In this document: piece by piece, positions 60,563 through 64,000 of the stretch
Numbering within the stretch: the first letter of the stretch is position 1
How the letters are laid out: each line of letters begins with the position of its first letter
NCBI RefSeq assembly: GCF_910592395.1
Contig: NC_088319.1
Location: forward strand, 6,696,001-6,760,000
DNA length: 64,000 bases
Source: Lineus longissimus
Taxonomy: Eukaryota > Nemertea > Pilidiophora > Heteronemertea > Lineidae
Reading direction: 5' to 3'
The notes under the pieces: generated by a model
The model's input: the letters and a program-made list of their open reading frames with translations, nothing else
Databases searched by the model: none
What the model was told of the DNA's origin: nothing
Position numbers and translations under genes: made by a program

Positions 60563-61568
60563 ATGGTTACCCCAAACTTGACTTCTTTCCGAGTAAACTA
60601 TGAGTTAACACCCATAGTGTAAAGATTACCCTAATGCATTTTTCCTTCTACTTTTAACAAAGATGGCTGCTTTGCTCAGGTAGACTTTACCCTGGGGTAT
60701 AATTTGAGTAAAACTTACCAACTTACCAGCGTTTACTCCGGGTTAACTCAAGGTAAACTTTACCCTCGGAGAGAAGTCAAGTTTTGAGTTTATTAGGGGT
60801 TACCTTTACCCTAGGGTAAAAATCTGAGGGTTATCTTTACTTTACTCAAAACTTGACCTCACCCATTGTATCGGCCTGTTGTGCCTCGTGCGCCTGGTTG
60901 ATTGGCCGGCAAGGTTGGGTTCGTTTCAAAGGCAGCATTTCATGATAAAAAGTGCTGAATGACATAGGTAAATATAATTAAAGATAACAGAATGAAGAAA
61001 CCCAGGGAACAGAAAACCATTGTATATCAAACACCCACCTTGACAGTTCTCCTCTGTCTCTTGATGTTAAGTGAAAATACCGGCCTCTTTGACATTCTAA
61101 ACAGGTGTTGTTAGGCCAAATAAAAAATGTTTTCAGGCAAATGTTTATTACTACAGTCCTGGTCACAAGATACATCCTAGCTGATTAGCATCATGTAGGC
61201 CCTACGTGCTAAATCCGTGCGAGTCACACAGACATGTAGCGTGCCAGTGGATGCACTTGGTTCACAGTTAAAGGAATTTAGGCCTACACCCCAACTCGTG
61301 GTGTATCGCAAAGCCTGTTTGCACAACGGCCTAGATAATCTCTGTTCTACCGTTTGGCATATACCTGAAATGGCCTCTTATTTTTTAGTGTGAAAATCAC
61401 ATGGCAACTGTTGAGATGGTCCCCTAATTCCAGATCTTAATTTTAATACAGAAGTTGGCTGAAAGCAACTGCTGATATGGTCCCCTAATTCCAGACCTTA
61501 GATTCTATTGACTCATGAGAAAACCCCCAGTCTGCAGACGGTATGCAGCATGCATTTTCTGCCCGCCG

Positions 61569-64000
61569 GGAGAACCTCCATTGCAATTATCTAGTTTTGT
61601 TGGCACTTAAGGGGTTTTGTGCATTCAGCCAATTTATTTTCCAGTTGATCTCATCATTTATGATTTCTTGAAATTTTTGGTACGACTTGGGTGTGCAATC
61701 TCGTGTTGTTTCACTGATCAGGTGGTTGCAAATATCTGTTGATTTGAGTTTGTTGATGGATTTTTTGTTTAGATTAATACTGAAATTTTGCGCTCCCTTT
61801 GTTTCGCCTGCTGTTATGAGTTTGATTTTCCATTCTCTAGGGATTTTAGAGTACAGATTTTCAAGTTTTTCTTCTCCATTTGGGATGTGTTTTATCTTGT
61901 CATTTTCCTCAAACTCTATGCGTTCACCATTACTGAATATGTCTTTGACTTGTACAACATTAGCCTTTATAAACTGTTTTTTCGTGAGGTTCAGCTGGGT
62001 CTTTAGTTCCGTGTTATTAAAGAGGTTTTGGTGTAGCAGGTCACGGGCATTCCTGTATTTTGGCAGCTGAAAGCTTTTGTGTATTTGTTCCCAGTAACCT
62101 AAGGTTTGATTGAGGAATTTGCTTCCTGTTTTTTTGGCTTTGAAGTTCTTTTCCAGTAGAATATTGTCTTTGTTGTGGGCCCCGTATTGTGTTTGGAGTC
62201 TTTGATCGATGAAGCATTTCCATGCATAATTGTGGTTGTCCAGGTATCTCAGGATATGTTTAACTCTTTGGGTTTTTATTTTGTTTGTTATGTTAGTGAG
62301 ATTTATACCTCCTTCGTTGAGAGGTTTATATAGAATCTCTTTTTTCACCCAGTGTTTCCGGTTTTTCCAAATGAAGTTTTCGAAAGATGTCTGGATTTTG
62401 TTAATGTATTTGTCTGGCATTGGGTAGACCGCTGATAGGTACCAGATCTGTGAGGTTAAAAAGGTGTTGATGACTGTTGTTTTCCCCGTTATAGAAAGGT
62501 CCCTTTGTTTCCAAAGGTTTAGGATTCGCTGAATTTTGGGGGCCCAATTGTCTTCATCGTAACTTGTATTTCCGAAGAACTTGCCGTATATTTTTATCTT
62601 GTCATTCTTCCAAGTTAAATTCATTGGCTTGTTCATGTTATTTTTGAAGGAGCCTATCCAGAGGCCTTCCGTTTTTTCTTTGTTTACTTTGGAACCGCTG
62701 GCCTGTTCGTATATTTCTAGTACATCAAAGACGTGGGGTAGTGATTCAATTGTTGAAAGTGTTAGTGTGTTATCGTCTGCGTACTGTTTTATTTTGCTTG
62801 TTTTTTGGTTTGGTAGTTTTATGCCTTTGATGTTGTTATTTTTTCGTATTGTTTCTGCCAGTGTTTCCGCCACTAGTATATACAGCAGGGCAGATAAGCA
62901 ACACCCCTGTCTGACTCCTTGTTCTAGTTTAAAGGCGCCTGATAGCCAGCCGTTGTTTTTTATGTGTGATTTTATGTCCGTGTAAAATAGTGTAACCCAG
63001 TTGATGAAATCTTCTCGAAAGTTGAAAGTTTGAAGTGTCTTGTACAGATAGTCCCACGAGACTTTATCAAAGGCCTTCATTTGGTCAAGGCACAACAAAA
63101 AGCCAGGTTTATTAGTTTGATTAACGTATTCAATAAGGTCTCTCGTGAAATGCGCATTATCGTGTATTTGTCGACCTTCTATGCCACATGTTTGGTCACT
63201 GTGTATGATATGAGGAAGGACTTTCTTTAATCGGTTTGCTAGACATTTTGTGATGATTTTATAATCAATACAGAGTAGTGAAATGGATCTCCAGTTTTTT
63301 AACAGAGTTTTGTCTCCTTTTTTATAGAGGAGGGTTATGACTCCTGTTCGCATTGTATTTGATAAGAGTTTATTTTCAAAGCAATAGTTTGCCACCTTTA
63401 AGAGGTCTGGCCCAAAGAGATCCCAAAATGTTCGGTAAAACTCAATTGGAAGCCTATCTACTCCTGGGGATTTCCCAAGTTGGAAGCTTTTTTGTGAGAT
63501 TGTTAGTTCTTTCAGAGTAAGTTTTCCCTCACAGGATTTACTTTGTGGTTCAGTTAGTTTTTTGTCTGTTTTTGAGAATCTTTGTTTGTGCTTTGGGAGA
63601 TGTTTGTGTTCTTTTGTATAATTCGGTATAAAAGCGAATTTGTTCTTTCGAGATTTCCTCTTGAGATGTCACTCTTTTCCCTTCCGGGGTAGTGAGTTCA
63701 TCGATTACTTTCTTTTCAGCATTTAATTTTTCCAAATTAGCGAAAAACTTCGTACATTTTTCCCCTTCCTCACGCCATTGTTTTGCTTCTGATTTTGATT
63801 CCTTCAAGCTTTTTCTCTTCTATTGATTTAATTAATTCTTTTACCTGGGTGTATCTGTTTATGTGATATTCTGATAGATTTTCTGCCAGAGGCGTTATTT
63901 GTTCAAGTTCTTTAAGGAGTTTTTCTTTAAGTCTGTTTTCGTTTTTCCGTTTTTCTTTTGAGTATTGTATTGAGAGGTATTTTATCTTATTTTTACCAAT
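61569..64000 (-). pseudogene. LINE D3 ORF2, central part with frameshifts
   Basis: The uninterrupted stretch 61587-63395 matches D2 from just before the reverse transcriptase core through residues before the C-terminus, with YADD and GVRQGCCLSALLY preserved. Small deletions near 63565 and 63780 shift the frame upstream. The ORF continues beyond the window. There is no functional product because of the frameshifts and the transposon between this part and 55624-56119. Confidence 0.9.

Larger units (their letters stand above)
58025..60864. mobile_element. PIF/Harbinger DNA transposon, 2.8 kb
   Basis: Inverted ends GGGTGAGGTCAAG(T)YTTGAGTAAA lie within a 3-bp duplication ATT (58022-58024, 60865-60867). 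Subterminal zones (58045-58190 and 60570-60840) are full of GAGTAAACT/AGTTTACTC and GGGTAA-type repeats. It carries the two Harbinger genes tail to tail. The gap between them (59096-59603) holds no gene. Both genes have a frameshift, so the copy is inactive as written. Confidence 0.9.
56120..61568. mobile_element. non-autonomous TIR DNA element inserted in LINE D3, host of two nested elements
   Basis: Ends are CGGCGGGCAGAAAATGCATG and its inverse, with a terminal inverted repeat extending about 130 bp (56120-56250 against 61440-61568). A ~10-bp duplication GGAGAACCTC flanks it (56110-56119, 61569-61578), where D2 has one copy. A 9-10 bp TSD with long inverted repeats suggests a MULE-type element, but no transposase is found outside the nested Harbinger. 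Without the nested elements the core is about 0.9 kb. The stretch 60868-61440 holds no gene. One internal motif (GGTCCCCTAATTCCAGA) is duplicated near the right end. Confidence 0.8.
55209..64000 (-). mobile_element. LINE family D, copy D3 (decayed, split by a DNA transposon, runs off the window)
   Basis: The 3' end (impure T-run from 55209, then TTTTATTG) and 3' UTR (55230-55623, no gene) match D2. LINE sequence stops at 56119 and resumes at 61569, interrupted by a 5.4-kb element. Small indels (for example about 25 bp missing near 55805) and frameshifts show it is old relative to D2. Confidence 0.92.

Overview
The window is animal (metazoan) nuclear DNA, probably from an invertebrate. It has RNA polymerase II snRNA genes with a 3' box, APE-type non-LTR retrotransposons (LINEs) with ORF1/ORF2 and poly-A tails, and pogo, Harbinger and foldback DNA transposons. 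I cannot name the species.

The backbone is a head-to-tail array of U1 small nuclear RNA genes on the minus strand. The repeat unit is 595 bp and holds one 164-nt U1 gene plus a 431-bp spacer. I count 22 uninterrupted U1 genes (blocks at 20.1-23.1, 25.6-26.8, 31.8-36.0 and 48.1-54.8 kb) and 6 genes cut by retrotransposons. The units look essentially identical. The U1 RNA keeps the 5'-splice-site-pairing end, the U1A loop, paired changes in stems I and III and a UNCG loop IV. Its loop I (the U1-70K site) is changed.

Almost everything else is LINEs placed at fixed positions inside the first 52 nt of U1, always in U1 orientation. Family A (copies at 3067-7331, 7350-20064, 23058-25562, 26771-29090) sits between U1 nt 3/4 and 21, with an 18-bp target-site duplication (TSD) that is the splice-site-recognition end of U1. 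Family D (2013-3030 and 42602-48068; a third copy at 55209-64000 has only a 9-bp U1 match) uses nt 24/25 to 39. Families B and C (29673-31779 and 35958-41978; B1 at 13856-20036 is nested in A2) use about nt 35-38 to 50-52. B1 and C begin with a U2 snRNA-like 5' head, and their 3' UTRs carry a tRNA-like segment, a conserved hairpin and a terminal hairpin. Because insertion keeps the U1 promoter and U1 leader upstream, these LINEs are positioned to be transcribed as U1-initiated RNAs.

Layout: 1-2012 is a pogo-type DNA transposon with a transposase-OTU fusion, inserted in D1. From 2013 to 20085 a single U1 gene has been hit by D1, A1 and A2; A2 in turn carries B1 and a 973-bp TTAA-flanked insertion. 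From 20.1 to 54.76 kb U1 blocks alternate with A3, A4, B2, C and D2. The array breaks at 54761. From 55.2 kb to the end is decayed D3, split by a 5.4-kb terminal-inverted-repeat element that itself holds a foldback transposon with inverted minisatellite arms and a frameshifted Harbinger element.

B1, C and D2 have both ORFs open and are the best candidates for active elements. No A copy has both ORFs intact: A2 has the only full ORF2, while A1, A3 and A4 supply intact ORF1.
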